Shown here one piece after another: positions 16,956 through 26,694 of a stretch of DNA of 64,000 bases (position 1 is the stretch's first letter; each line of letters begins with the position of its first letter). Below the pieces are notes generated by a model. It saw nothing but the letters and a program-made list of their open reading frames with translations. It made no database searches and was not told where the DNA came from. Both the position numbers and the translations under genes were made by a program. This stretch comes from Archangium primigenium (lineage in GTDB: Bacteria; Myxococcota; Myxococcia; Myxococcales; Myxococcaceae), in the NCBI RefSeq assembly GCF_016904885.1, contig NZ_JADWYI010000001.1, forward strand, positions 4,836,001-4,900,000. The letters run 5' to 3'.

Positions 16956-19016
16956 GTGGAGCATGAGGTCGCGCGTGCCAGCGTGCTGGTGGTGGGGGAA
17001 GCGGAGACCCGCCTCGCCCTGAGTGCCGCTCTCGCGCCGCTCGGGGTGGACTGTGTGCTCACCGGCTCCGTGGACGAGGCCCTCCGCCAGCACCTCCACG
17101 AGGACTTCGCCCTGTTGCTGCTGGTGCCTGCGGCGTGGGACGAGGGTCGTCACGAGGCGCGGCGGCTGGTGGCGGGCTGGCACGGCCGCGCCACGCCGCT
17201 CATCGTCCTGCTGGCCGAGCCGCGCACGGACTGGGTGCGCGAGGCCCATGCGCTCGGCGCGGTGGACTGTCTGGGCCGCGAGCTGGAACCCGACCTGCTG
17301 CGCGCCAAGGTGTCCGCCTTCGTCTCGCTCCACTCGCGCCATCTGGCCGCGCGTCGCGTCCAGGAGGCGCTGGACGAGCGCGAGGCGCCCCTGCACTTCG
17401 CGCTCGAGGCGGCGGGCCTGGGGCACTGGCGGTTGGATCTCGCCAGCCTGCGCCTGGAGTGCTCCTCCGGCTGCAAGCTCAACTTCGGGCTGTCCCCCGA
17501 GGACGACCTGTCGTCCTACGCGGTGATGCGCTCGTACATCCACCCCGAGGACCGGGACGCCATGGGCCAGTCCGTGGAGCGGGCCCTGGCCACCCGGGGG
17601 GGCTATGCGTCGGACTACCGGGTCATCGCGCCCGGGGGCCGCATGCGGTGGGTCGCGGCGCGGGGCCGCGTGGTGTGCGACGCGTCCGGCACGCCCGTGT
17701 CCATGGTGGGCATCACCCTGGACATCACCGAGCGGATGCGGGGGGCGCAGAAGCTGGCCTTCCTCGCCGAGGCGAGCCGGTTGTTGAGCGCGTCGCTGGA
17801 GCCCGAGGATGTCCTGCGGCGCGTGGCCCGGTTCGCCTCGGGGTCCATCGCCGCGTATTGCCTGGTGGATCTGCTCGAGGAGGAGGGTGGGCTCAGGCGC
17901 GTGGCGATGGCGCACCGCGATCCCGCGCAGGAGCAGCGGATCGCGCGGATGTGGGACGCCATCCCCGGCAGGCACGAGGCCCGGCTCCCGCTCGAGGCGC
18001 TGCGTCAGGATTGCACGACGCTCTACGCGGACTTCTCCGACGCGCAGCGCCAGCGCGCCGCCATGAACCCCGCGCACCTGGCGCTCATCGAGGCCATCGC
18101 GCCCCGCTCGTTGATCATCGTGCCCCTGCGCGGCCATGCGCGGCCCTGGGGGGTCATCACCCTGGCGCGCACGGAGGGGGAGTGCCCGTTCGACGAAGAG
18201 GACGTGGAGCTGGCCGAGGAGCTGGCGCGCCGCGCGGTGGTGGCGCTGGAGAACGCGCGACTGCTGCGCACCACGCGCGCCGCGGTCCAGCTGCGCGACG
18301 AGTTCCTGTCCGTGGCCAGCCACGAGCTCAAGACGCCGCTCACCTCCCTGAGCCTGCGCCTGCAGGGCCTGGCCCGCGCGGCGCGCAGGGACGGGAGTGA
18401 GTCCGTGCCGCGGCGCCTGCCCCAGGAGGTCGAGGCGATGCGCCTCCAGGTCAAGCGGCTGTCGGGGCTGATGGACGCGCTGCTCGACGTGTCGCGCCTG
18501 GACGCGGAGGCCCTCCGGCTCGAACGGGAGCCGGTGGACCTGGCCGCGCTGGTGCGCCGGAGCGTGGACCACTTCGCCGCCGAGGCCGCGCGGGCCCACT
18601 GCCTCTTGGAGTGCGTGGGGAATGGGCCCATCGAGGGGTGGTGGGACCGCGCCCGGCTCGAGCAGGTGCTGGAGCAGTTGCTCACCAACGCCTTCAAGTA
18701 CGGAGCCGGCCACCCCGTGCACGTCGCCGTGGGGACCGAGGGGCCGAGGGCGTGGCTTCGGGTGCGCGACGAGGGCATCGGCATCGACGCGGACGCGCTG
18801 CCTCGCTTGTTCGACAAGTTCGAGCGGGCGGTCTCGGTGCGCAATTACGGAGGGCTGGGGCTCGGGCTCTATCTGGTGCGGCGCATCCTGCAGTCCCACC
18901 AGGGCTCCATCCACGTGGAAAGCTCGCCTGGTCAGGGAGCGACCTTCACCGCGTGGCTGCCTTGGAATACGGCGGCTCGCACCGCTCCGACGCAGGACAC
19001 GCCTCCGGCGATTTGA
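16956..19016 (+). CDS. Sensor histidine kinase: pseudo-receiver, PAS, GAF, HisKA, HATPase
   Basis: About 686 residues, cytoplasmic, no membrane segment. Order: receiver-like domain (about 5-125), PAS/PAC (about 140-270, ending VSMVGITLDITERM), GAF (about 285-435), HisKA with phospho-acceptor His456 (ASHELKTPL), then HATPase_c with DEGIGID (about 606) and GLGLGLYLV (about 633). The receiver lacks the acidic pair (VVGEAE) and the phospho-Asp (LLLLVPAAWDEG), so it cannot be phosphorylated in the usual way. GTG 16956 is preferred because a GAGAGG site lies 6 bases upstream; GTG 16953 and GTG 16896 are alternatives. The response regulator partner is not adjacent. Confidence 0.85.
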   Translation: MEHEVARASVLVVGEAETRLALSAALAPLGVDCVLTGSVDEALRQHLHEDFALLLLVPAAWDEGRHEARRLVAGWHGRATPLIVLLAEPRTDWVREAHALGAVDCLGRELEPDLLRAKVSAFVSLHSRHLAARRVQEALDEREAPLHFALEAAGLGHWRLDLASLRLECSSGCKLNFGLSPEDDLSSYAVMRSYIHPEDRDAMGQSVERALATRGGYASDYRVIAPGGRMRWVAARGRVVCDASGTPVSMVGITLDITERMRGAQKLAFLAEASRLLSASLEPEDVLRRVARFASGSIAAYCLVDLLEEEGGLRRVAMAHRDPAQEQRIARMWDAIPGRHEARLPLEALRQDCTTLYADFSDAQRQRAAMNPAHLALIEAIAPRSLIIVPLRGHARPWGVITLARTEGECPFDEEDVELAEELARRAVVALENARLLRTTRAAVQLRDEFLSVASHELKTPLTSLSLRLQGLARAARRDGSESVPRRLPQEVEAMRLQVKRLSGLMDALLDVSRLDAEALRLEREPVDLAALVRRSVDHFAAEAARAHCLLECVGNGPIEGWWDRARLEQVLEQLLTNAFKYGAGHPVHVAVGTEGPRAWLRVRDEGIGIDADALPRLFDKFERAVSVRNYGGLGLGLYLVRRILQSHQGSIHVESSPGQGATFTAWLPWNTAARTAPTQDTPPAI

Positions 19017-19184
19017 GTTCACGGAAGCCGGAACACTTCAGCCCCCCGATGCGGTTCATGTTCACTCATGAACGCCGGGCGGGATCTCTAGAGGTTGTGG
19101 AGCGGTGACATTCCGTTTGTGTAAAAGGCCAGGGGCCGCGTCGGCGCGGGCGGCCTCGAAGGGACGGGAGGGCCCTCGGCTCCC

Positions 19185-21788
19185 ATGGAACGCATGGCTG
19201 ACACCCTTGATTACAGCAGGCTCTTCGCCTCCTCACCCAATCCCTACATGGTGCTGGATCGTGGGTTGCGCTACGTCGCCGCGAACGAGGCGTACCTCCT
19301 TGTGACGGCGAGCCGCTGGGAGGACCTGGCGGGTCGGCGCATCCTGGAGGTGTTTCCGCACGACCCCGCCGATCCCGGCAACGTCAGCGCGCGCATGTTG
19401 CTCGATTCGTTCCAGCGGGTGTTGTCGCGGCGGGTGCCGGACACGCTGGCGCTCATTCCCTACCGGGTGCCCCTGCAGACGCCCGAGGGCGTCGTCATCC
19501 AGGAGCGCTACTGGAGCGCCACGCACACGCCGCTCTTGGATGAGCGGGGCGAGGTGGCCTTCATCCTCCAGCACACCGTGGACGTGACGGAGGTGCAGCA
19601 GCTCAAGCGTGACGCGCGCGCGGCCCGCCTCGCTCGCGACGAGGGGCATCCGTCGGAGGAGCAGGTCCAGGCGGGCATCCTCCGCCGCGCGCGGGACGTG
19701 CAGGAGGCCAATCGCACCCTGGACGAGGAGCGCCGCCACCTGCGTCGGCTGTTCGAGCAGGCCCCGGGCATGGTGGCCATCCTGCGGGGCCGCGACCTGG
19801 TGTTCGAGCTGACCAACCCCGCCTATGACCAGGGCATCGGCTTTCGCGATGTGCTCGGCAAGCGGGTCCAGGATGCGCTGCCGGAGGTGGTGGGCCAGGG
19901 CTTCGTGGAGCTGATGCACCGGGTGATGGACACCGGCGAGGCGTACATCGGGCGGGGGGTGCTCGTGCGCCTGCAGCGGGCGCCGGACGCGCCCGTGAAG
20001 GAGCTGTACCTGGACTTCGTGTACCAGCCCATCGTCGCGCCCGACGGCAACGTCATCGGCGTGTTCATGCAGGGCAACGACATCACCGAGCAGAAGCGGG
20101 TCGAGCAGGAGCTGCGCCGCTACCAGGAGCATCTGGAGGAGCTGGTGCGCGAGCGCACGCGCGCGCTCGAGGAGAGCGAGGCCGAGCGGCGTCAGGCCGA
20201 GACCGCCCTGCGCCAGTCCCAGAAGATGGAGGCGGTGGGCAAGCTCACCGGCGGCGTGGCGCACGACTTCAACAACCTGCTCCAGGTCATCTCCGGCAAT
20301 CTCCAGCTGCTGCAGCGCGAGGTGGTGGGCAACGAGCGGGGTCAGCGTCGGCTGCACCTGGCCATTGGCGCCGTGGACCGCGGGGCCAAGCTGGCCGCCC
20401 AGCTGCTCGCGTTCGCCCGGCGGCAGCCGCTCGAGCCCACCGTCATCAACCTGGGTCGCCTGGTGCGCGGCATGGACGAGATGTTGCGGCGCACCCTGGG
20501 CGAGAGCATCGAGGTGGAGACGGTCATCTCCGGGGGGTTGTGGAACACGTTCGCGGACGCCAACCAGCTTGAGAACGTCATCCTCAACCTGGCCATCAAC
20601 GCGCGTGACGCGATGGCGGGCAGTGGCAAGCTCACCATCGAGGTGATCAACGCCGCGCTGGATGATCACTACGCCCAGGCGCACCCGGAGGTGGTGGCCG
20701 GCCAGTACGTGCTCGTGGCCATCTCCGACACGGGCAGTGGCATGCCGCCCGAGGTGATGGAGCGCGCCTTCGAGCCGTTCTTCACCACCAAGCCGGAAGG
20801 GCAGGGCACGGGCCTGGGCCTGAGCATGGTGTACGGCTTCGTGAAGCAGACGGGCGGCCACGTGAAGATCTACAGCGAGCTGGGCAATGGCACGACGCTG
20901 AAGATCTACCTGCCGCGCGCCTTCCAGGCCGAGACGGCGACGGCCGAGGTGGTGACGGGTCCCGTCGAGGGCGGCAGCGAGACCCTGCTGGTGGTGGAGG
21001 ACGACGCGGAGGTGCGCGCCACGGCGGTGGAGCTGCTCTCGGAGCTGGGCTACCGGGTGCTCAAGGCGCAGGACGGGCAGAGCGCGCTGGCCATCCTCCA
21101 GAGCGGGGTGGCGGTGGACCTGCTCTTCACCGACGTGGTGATGCCCGGCCCGGTGCGCAGCCCGGAACTGGCGCGGCAGGCCAAGGCGCTGTTGCCGGAG
21201 CTCGAGGTGCTCTTCACCTCGGGCTACACGGAGAACGCCATCGTGCACGGGGGCCGGCTCGACCCCGGCGTCAACCTGCTGGGCAAGCCGTACCGGCGCG
21301 AGGATCTGGCGCGCAAGCTGCGGCAGTTGCTCAACCAGCGCGCGCAGCGGATCGCGCGCAAGGAGCAGCAGGCCCAGCGGCAGCGGGCCCGGGCCGAGCG
21401 CGAGCCTGCGCCCCTCAAGAAGGAGCGCCTGCACGTGCTGCTCGTGGAGGACGACGAGGACATCCGCACCTCCGCCTACGAGCTGCTGGGCATCCTCGGG
21501 CACGACGTGCTGGCGGTGTCGAGCGCCGAGGAGGCCCGCTCGGCGCTGATGGTGGACGAGTTCGACGTGCTGTTCACCGACGTGAGCCTGCCGGGCATGT
21601 CGGGCGTGGAGCTGGCGCGCGAGGCCGTGCGCCGGCGCCCCGGCCTGCGGGTCATCGTCGCCTCGGGCTACGGCAACGCCACCGAGGGCCTGGATCAGCT
21701 CAAGGGCGTGGTGGTGCTGCCCAAGCCCTACGCGCTGCCGCAGATCGAACGGGCCATGACGCAGGTGGCGGCCCGTCCCGAGCGGTGA
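19185..21788 (+). CDS. Hybrid sensor histidine kinase with two PAS and two receiver domains
   Basis: 867 residues. Order: PAS with PAC (about 8-140, ending [13 protein letters not shown]), a coiled linker, a second PAS (about 185-310, ending [11 protein letters not shown]), a coiled coil, HisKA with His360 in GGVAHDFNN, HATPase_c ([28 protein letters not shown]), receiver 1 (LLVVEDDAE, phospho-Asp650 in [14 protein letters not shown]) and receiver 2 ([10 protein letters not shown], phospho-Asp799 in [14 protein letters not shown]). Both receivers look intact, which implies a branched or sequential phosphorelay. No transmembrane segment, so it senses in the cytoplasm. ATG 19194 is an alternative start. 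It follows the other kinase by 168 bases, and both may act in one signalling route. Confidence 0.9.
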   Translation: MERMADTLDYSRLFASSPNPYMVLDRGLRYVAANEAYLLVTASRWEDLAGRRILEVFPHDPADPGNVSARMLLDSFQRVLSRRVPDTLALIPYRVPLQTPEGVVIQERYWSATHTPLLDERGEVAFILQHTVDVTEVQQLKRDARAARLARDEGHPSEEQVQAGILRRARDVQEANRTLDEERRHLRRLFEQAPGMVAILRGRDLVFELTNPAYDQGIGFRDVLGKRVQDALPEVVGQGFVELMHRVMDTGEAYIGRGVLVRLQRAPDAPVKELYLDFVYQPIVAPDGNVIGVFMQGNDITEQKRVEQELRRYQEHLEELVRERTRALEESEAERRQAETALRQSQKMEAVGKLTGGVAHDFNNLLQVISGNLQLLQREVVGNERGQRRLHLAIGAVDRGAKLAAQLLAFARRQPLEPTVINLGRLVRGMDEMLRRTLGESIEVETVISGGLWNTFADANQLENVILNLAINARDAMAGSGKLTIEVINAALDDHYAQAHPEVVAGQYVLVAISDTGSGMPPEVMERAFEPFFTTKPEGQGTGLGLSMVYGFVKQTGGHVKIYSELGNGTTLKIYLPRAFQAETATAEVVTGPVEGGSETLLVVEDDAEVRATAVELLSELGYRVLKAQDGQSALAILQSGVAVDLLFTDVVMPGPVRSPELARQAKALLPELEVLFTSGYTENAIVHGGRLDPGVNLLGKPYRREDLARKLRQLLNQRAQRIARKEQQAQRQRARAEREPAPLKKERLHVLLVEDDEDIRTSAYELLGILGHDVLAVSSAEEARSALMVDEFDVLFTDVSLPGMSGVELAREAVRRRPGLRVIVASGYGNATEGLDQLKGVVVLPKPYALPQIERAMTQVAARPER

Positions 21789-21795
21789 GGGGACG

Positions 21796-23379
21796 CTAGA
21801 CGGGGGAGATTTCCCGGCGACGGAAGGGGCGCTCCACCTTCTTGTTCGCGGTGCGCTTGAGGGCGCGCGCGAGCAGCCGCCGGGTGTCGCGGGGGTCCAC
21901 CACGTCGTCCACCAGGGCCATGGCCGCGGTGCGCTCGATGCGGATGTGCTGGCGCAGGCCGTCCGCCAGCTCCTTCTTCAGGGCCTCGGCGGCCTCGGGG
22001 CTGCCCGCGGCCTGCAACTGCTTGCGCGCCGCGATGGACACCATGCCCTCGGGGCCCATGACGCCAATCTCCGCGCCCGGCCACGCCACGAGCAGATCCG
22101 GCTCGAAGGCGCGCCCGTTCATCACGTAGTAGCCCGCGCCATAGCCCTTGCGCACCACCACGGTGAACTTGGGCACGGTGGCGCTCGCCGCCGCGTACAT
22201 CATCTTCGCGCCGTGCCGGATGATGCCCTGCTGCTCCACCTTGGAGCCCACCATGAAGCCCGGCACGTCCTGCAGGAAGAGCAGCGGCACCTGGAAGGCG
22301 TCGCACAGGTTGATGAAGCGCGCGGCCTTGTCCGCCGCGTTCACGTCCAGGATGCCGCCCAGGAACATGGAGTTGTTGGCCACCACGCCCACCGGGTAGC
22401 CGTCGATGCGCGCCAGGCCCGTGATGAGGTTGCGCGCGAAGCGGGGCTTGAGGGGGAAGAACTTCCGGTCATCCACGAGCGACAGGATGACCTTGTGCAT
22501 GTCGAACGCCTGCCGGGGGCTCTCGGGCACCACCGTGAGCAGCGCCTCGTCGCGCCGGTCGAAGGGGTCCGCCGAGGGCCGACGGGGCGGGCGCTCCTCG
22601 CAGTGCGCGGGGAAGAAGGACAGGTACTCGCGGATGGCGTTGAGGCACGTGGCGTCATCCGCGTACTCGGCGTCCGCCACGCCCGACACCTCGTTGTGCA
22701 CCTTGGAGCCGCCCAGCTCCTCCTCGGTCACCTTCTCGCCCACCACGGACTCCACGAGGTAGGGGCCGCCGATGGCGATGGAGCTCGTGCCCTTCACCAT
22801 GGGCAGGAAGTCCGCCAGCGCGGGGATGTAGGCCGTGCCCGCGGCGCCGGGGCCCACCATGGCGGCCACCTGGGGCACCACGCCGCTCATCACCACCTGC
22901 TCGCGGAACAGGTAGCCCGTGTCCGCGAAGCCCGCCAGGCGCCGGGGATCGATGTCGCCGCCCGCCTCCAGGCGCGCGCCCGCCGAGTCCACCAGCCACA
23001 CCAGGGGGATGCGGTTCTTGAGCGCCAGGTCCCGCATGCGCGCCACCTTGCGCTCGCCCACCGTGCCGATGGAGCCGCCGAACACCGTGAAGTCGTAGGC
23101 GGCTACCGCCACGGGCCGACCGTCGATCTCCCCCACACCGGTGATGACGCCGTCCGCGGGCGAGGGCCGGCCCGGGTCCTCCTCCTCGGGCAGCGCGCCC
23201 TCGGCGCCCGCGAGCAGGCCCATCTCCTCGAAGGTGTTGGCGTCGAAGAGCAGCCGGAGACGCTCGCGTGCCGTCAACTTGCCCTTGGCGTGCTGGCGCT
23301 CGATGCGCTCGGGGCCTCCCAGGCCCTCGTTGCGGCGGCGCTGCTCGTCCAGCTTCTCCACGCGATCCTTCATCTTCAT
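21796..23379 (-). CDS. Acyl-CoA carboxylase, carboxyltransferase (beta) subunit
   Basis: 527 residues, the normal size of propionyl-/methylcrotonyl-CoA carboxylase beta subunits. Both crotonase-like halves are visible: VAAYDFTVFGGSIGTVGERKVARM and VDSAGARLEAGGDI in the first, then FLQDVPGFMVGSKVEQQGIIRHGAKM and KGYGAGYYVMNGRAFEPDLLVAWPGAEIGVMGPEGM in the second. It transfers CO2 from carboxybiotin to an acyl-CoA (propionyl-CoA likely). The start at 23379 (MKMKDRVEK) has a GGTGGAGA ribosome site. The biotin carboxylase/BCCP partner is not in the window. The exact acyl-CoA is uncertain. Confidence 0.88.
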   Translation of the reverse strand: MKMKDRVEKLDEQRRRNEGLGGPERIERQHAKGKLTARERLRLLFDANTFEEMGLLAGAEGALPEEEDPGRPSPADGVITGVGEIDGRPVAVAAYDFTVFGGSIGTVGERKVARMRDLALKNRIPLVWLVDSAGARLEAGGDIDPRRLAGFADTGYLFREQVVMSGVVPQVAAMVGPGAAGTAYIPALADFLPMVKGTSSIAIGGPYLVESVVGEKVTEEELGGSKVHNEVSGVADAEYADDATCLNAIREYLSFFPAHCEERPPRRPSADPFDRRDEALLTVVPESPRQAFDMHKVILSLVDDRKFFPLKPRFARNLITGLARIDGYPVGVVANNSMFLGGILDVNAADKAARFINLCDAFQVPLLFLQDVPGFMVGSKVEQQGIIRHGAKMMYAAASATVPKFTVVVRKGYGAGYYVMNGRAFEPDLLVAWPGAEIGVMGPEGMVSIAARKQLQAAGSPEAAEALKKELADGLRQHIRIERTAAMALVDDVVDPRDTRRLLARALKRTANKKVERPFRRREISPV

Positions 23380-23546
23380 GGTGCGGTCTCCACCGGTCGG
23401 GTCGGTCCCCCACCTTGGCAGAGCGGCGCGCGCCACCGGAAGCCTGGAGTCTCGAACTCCCAAAAAGCGCGACCCGGCAGGCAACTCCCGCCGCCCCGGC
23501 CCGATAACTGGAACGCGTCTCACCTCCCGAGAAACCTGGATCGCCC

Positions 23547-24587
23547 ATGACCACCCTCGCTCCCGTTCGCGCCCCGCAGCCCACGTTCCTCGCCGCGGCC
23601 GCGGCTCCCGCCACCCTCAAGGAAGGCTCGCGGGGCCCCCAGGTGGCGGACGTGCAGCGCAAGCTGACGGCGGCGGGGTTCAACCCGGGCCCGGCGGATG
23701 GGGTCTTCGGCGCGAAGACGACGGCGGCGGTGAAGGCGTTCCAGCGCGCCAAGGGCCTGGTGGCCGACGGCGTGGTGGGCCCCAAGACTCACGCCGCGCT
23801 GAACGCGAAGCCGACGGGCTCCACGGGCGGCCTCAAGGAAGGGGCCCGGGGTCCGGCGGTGGCGGACGCGCAGCGCCGGCTCGCCGCCCATGGCTTCAAC
23901 CCGGGCCCGGCGGACGGCGTCTTCGGGCCGCAGACGACTGCGGCGGTGAAGGCGTTCCAGCGCGCCAAGGGCTTGGTGGCCGACGGCGTGGTGGGGCCGA
24001 AGACGCAGGCGGCGCTGGCGGCGGCGCCGGTGTCGCAGCCCCCGCCGGCGACGCCCGCGGGCGGCGTGTCGCTGCAGCAGCTGCGCTCCATCATGCCGCA
24101 CCTGTCGGATGCGCGGGCGCGCGAGTGCCTGCCGCACCTCAACCGCGCCATGGCCGAGGCGGGCATCAACACCCCCAAGCGTCAGGCGGCCTTCCTCGCG
24201 CAGCTCGCGCACGAGAGCGGTGAGTTCCGCTACTTCGAGGAGCTGGCGTCCGGCGCCGCCTACGAGGGCCGCAAGGACCTGGGCAACACCCAGCCGGGCG
24301 ATGGCGTGCGCTTCAAGGGCCGCGGCCCCATCCAGCTCACCGGCCGCGCCAACTACCGCGCCGCGGGCCAGGCGCTGGGGATCGATCTGGAGAACAACCC
24401 CAAGCGCGCCGCCGACGTGGACGTGGGCTTCCGCACCGCCGCCTGGTTCTGGAACAGCCGCAACCTCAACAGCTACGCGGACGCGGGCAACTTCGACGCC
24501 ATCACCAAGCGCGTCAACGGCGGCTACAACGGCAAGGCCAGCCGCGATGCCTACTACGCCCGGGCGCGGAGCGTGCTCGGCGCGTAG
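23547..24587 (+). CDS. GH19-type hydrolase with two peptidoglycan-binding repeats
   Basis: 346 residues. Two PG_binding_1 domains (about residues 24-95 and 96-167; each LKEGxRGPxVADxQRxL...NPGPADGVFG...TTAAVKAFQRAKGLVADGVVGPKT) are followed by a GH19 chitinase/lysozyme-like domain. That domain has AFLAQLAHESGEFRYFEE (Glu of HES as presumed acid catalyst) and RFKGRGPIQLTGRANY. The architecture matches endolysins and muralytic enzymes. There is no clear signal peptide; the N-terminus is Ala/Pro-rich. It could lyse prey or remodel the cell's own wall. The surrounding genes give no sign of a prophage. Confidence 0.85.
   Translation: MTTLAPVRAPQPTFLAAAAAPATLKEGSRGPQVADVQRKLTAAGFNPGPADGVFGAKTTAAVKAFQRAKGLVADGVVGPKTHAALNAKPTGSTGGLKEGARGPAVADAQRRLAAHGFNPGPADGVFGPQTTAAVKAFQRAKGLVADGVVGPKTQAALAAAPVSQPPPATPAGGVSLQQLRSIMPHLSDARARECLPHLNRAMAEAGINTPKRQAAFLAQLAHESGEFRYFEELASGAAYEGRKDLGNTQPGDGVRFKGRGPIQLTGRANYRAAGQALGIDLENNPKRAADVDVGFRTAAWFWNSRNLNSYADAGNFDAITKRVNGGYNGKASRDAYYARARSVLGA
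23610..24041 (+). repeat. 216-base tandem duplication encoding the two PG-binding domains
   Basis: Two units at a 216-base offset (72 codons). Within them, stretches such as the run coding for TTAAVKAFQRAKGLVADGVVGPKT are almost base-for-base identical, including codon choice (23721-23790 versus 23937-24006). This indicates recent internal duplication or gene conversion. Edges are approximate. Confidence 0.7.
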
Positions 24588-24600
24588 CCGGGCCCGAGGT

Positions 24601-25059
24601 TCAGGGCCGCGCCTTGAGCAGGCGCGTGAGCTCGCGGTCCAGGGCCGCGGCGAACTGCTGCCGGTCCTGGGCGGAGAAGCCGCTGGGGCCGCCGGTGTTC
24701 ACGCCGCTGTCGCGCAGCTCCTGCATGAAGTCGCGCACGGACAGGCGCTCGGAGATGTTCTCCTCGCTGAAGAGCTCGCCGCGCGGGTCGATGACGACGA
24801 CGCCCTTGGGCACGAGCAGGGCGGCCAGGGGAATGTCCTGGGTGACGGCCAGGTCGCCGGCCTGGGCGGACGCGGCGATGTGCCGGTCCGCCACGTCGAG
24901 TCCAGCCCCCACCTGCACGCTGGAGACGAGCTCCGAGCGGGGCAGGGTGAGGCGCTTGTTGGCCACGAAGACCACGGGGACCCGCAGGCGCTGCGAGGCG
25001 CGCAGGAGGATGTCCCGCACGGGTCCGGGACAGGCATCGGCGTCCACCCAGAGCTTCAT
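24601..25059 (-). CDS. UPF0178/DUF188 (YaiI-like) protein
   Basis: 152 residues, matching the usual length of the YaiI/YqxD family. The start MKLWVDADACPGPVRDILLRA carries the conserved DADACP motif, and QDIPLAALLVPKGVVVIDPRGE and NTGGPSGFSAQDRQQF match family hallmarks (PIN/NYN-nuclease-like fold). The molecular function of the family is not established. Its start overlaps the stop of the ChaN-like gene (ATGA, 25056-25059), so it is coupled to that gene. Confidence 0.88.
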   Translation of the reverse strand: MKLWVDADACPGPVRDILLRASQRLRVPVVFVANKRLTLPRSELVSSVQVGAGLDVADRHIAASAQAGDLAVTQDIPLAALLVPKGVVVIDPRGELFSEENISERLSVRDFMQELRDSGVNTGGPSGFSAQDRQQFAAALDRELTRLLKARP

Positions 25060-26591
25060 GACAGGCGCCTCACCCAGTCGAAATAGGCCTGGCGCGGCTC
25101 CTCCAGTGGATCGCGGAACAGGGCCCGCACCTCGGCGCGGTCCACCTGTCCCTGATCGAAGCCCTGGTAGAGCGCGTCCCCGAGCAGGTAGCCCAGCGCG
25201 TGGCTGACACCGTGAAAGAGCCGATCCTTGCGCAGGGGCAGGAGCTTCACCGCCTCCTCGGGCACCTCCAGTTCGGCGGCCTTGTGCGCGAGCACGAAGG
25301 CGGCGATCTGCCGCTCCACGCCCCGGGCCTGGCCAAAGCGCAGCGCCCACTCGCCGGTGCCCACGCAGTGGCGCCGGGGGTTGACCAGCTTGGAGCCGAA
25401 GAAGCCCAGGGCCTCCTCCACGCAGCGCGCGTAGAAGGCGTCCGAGGCACGGCGGGGCGCGTCCATGGCGTCCCCCACGGCCAGGTGCCGCACGAAGTGC
25501 GCCGCTTCCTCGGCGGCGTGGTTGAGCGACCGCGAGGCCAGGTAGGCGGTGCGCGCCCGGGGGATGTAGCAGCTCTCGCGCGAGAGGATGTGCCGGCGCA
25601 GTTGGGTGAGCTCGCCCTGGGTGAAACGGCCCCGCCGCTGGATGCGCTCCAGTGCGTCCTCGTCCGCGGCCGTCACCACCTCGACGTCGTCCAGTCCGCG
25701 GCCCACGGGCACGCCGGCCAGACGGCCGATGAGGCTCGCCATGTCCCGGAAGCGCTCCGGGGCGCCACGCTCCTTGAAGGGGGCCTCACCCGACTCGGCC
25801 TCCAGGTAGTCGAGGAAGCTTTGCTGGCACACCACGGGCGAGGCGTTGAGCAGGCACAGCGCCCCGTCGGGCAGCTCCACCGCCTGGGCCGTGCCCACCT
25901 TGCCCTCGCGCGCCAGGCGCCAGTAGACGCCCTCGGCGTTCTGGTACACCACGAGCGAGCGGGTGGGGGAGGCCGAAGCCAGGGCGTGCTCCACCTGGGC
26001 GGGCAGATGGCAGGGCGCCACGTGGTACTGGCCCACGAGCACGAGCACCCGGGGCTTGTCCTCGGCCCGCAGGGCCCGGGCGATGCGCTCGGCGGCGTAG
26101 GCGTCGCGCAGCGCCAGGGAGCGCTCGCCCTGGGCGCGCCGGTCGATGCCCACCACCTGGAGGCGGTGGCGCTTCGCGTAGGCGAGCAGGGCGCGGGGGC
26201 TGGACTCCAGCGGGTGTCCCAGCCGGGAGAGCAGGGCGCGCTCGGCGAGCCGGCCCGCCAGGTAGGCGTCCACCGCGGCCTGGTGTCGGCCCTCCACGCA
26301 CTCGAGCGCGAGCACGACACGACGTCCCGACGTGCGCGCGTCCTCGACGAGCTCCAGGTACGTCTCCTGGGCGAGCGGCAGCGTGTGGTAGTCGCCCACG
26401 TACACCACGTCCGAGGCGCGCAGGCGCTGGGACACGGCCTGCGCGGGCACGAGGCACGTGTACTCGGAGGTGCGGCGGCGGTAGCGGGCCTCGTAGGCGC
26501 GAAAGGCCGCCGTCTGCCCTTCGACGACCCGGGCGATCTGGGCCTTCTGGCGACGGAACAGGGCGAGGTGGAGAGCGAGCGACGCGCGCAT
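25056..26591 (-). CDS. ChaN-like (DUF399) haem-binding-type protein
   Basis: 511 residues. The N-terminal half has the ChaN/EreA-like pattern: VVYVGDYHTLPLAQETYLELV, RVVLALECVEGRHQAAVDAYLAG, and later VLVLVGQYHVAPCHLP with conserved His. ChaN proteins bind haem and are usually iron-regulated outer-membrane lipoproteins; here no signal peptide is evident (start MRASLALHLALFRRQK). The C-terminal half (from about residue 290) is a separate, helical region I do not recognise. It is divergent from the TonB-receptor gene with only 103 bases between, so a shared regulatory region is plausible. Confidence 0.7.
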   Translation of the reverse strand: MRASLALHLALFRRQKAQIARVVEGQTAAFRAYEARYRRRTSEYTCLVPAQAVSQRLRASDVVYVGDYHTLPLAQETYLELVEDARTSGRRVVLALECVEGRHQAAVDAYLAGRLAERALLSRLGHPLESSPRALLAYAKRHRLQVVGIDRRAQGERSLALRDAYAAERIARALRAEDKPRVLVLVGQYHVAPCHLPAQVEHALASASPTRSLVVYQNAEGVYWRLAREGKVGTAQAVELPDGALCLLNASPVVCQQSFLDYLEAESGEAPFKERGAPERFRDMASLIGRLAGVPVGRGLDDVEVVTAADEDALERIQRRGRFTQGELTQLRRHILSRESCYIPRARTAYLASRSLNHAAEEAAHFVRHLAVGDAMDAPRRASDAFYARCVEEALGFFGSKLVNPRRHCVGTGEWALRFGQARGVERQIAAFVLAHKAAELEVPEEAVKLLPLRKDRLFHGVSHALGYLLGDALYQGFDQGQVDRAEVRALFRDPLEEPRQAYFDWVRRLS

Positions 26592-26694
26592 GGGGACGCA
26601 CCAGTCGCACGCACCCGGGGAGGCGGCAAAAATTCGGCGGCCCCGCCCCCCTTCCTTGACGCGCGAATCCTCCCGGAGGACCATCGGCTTCCCC

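Noticed and set aside
23547-24587. Prophage suggested by an endolysin-like protein
   Set aside because: No holin, tail, capsid, integrase or attachment-site repeat is found around it, and the neighbours are ordinary chromosomal genes.
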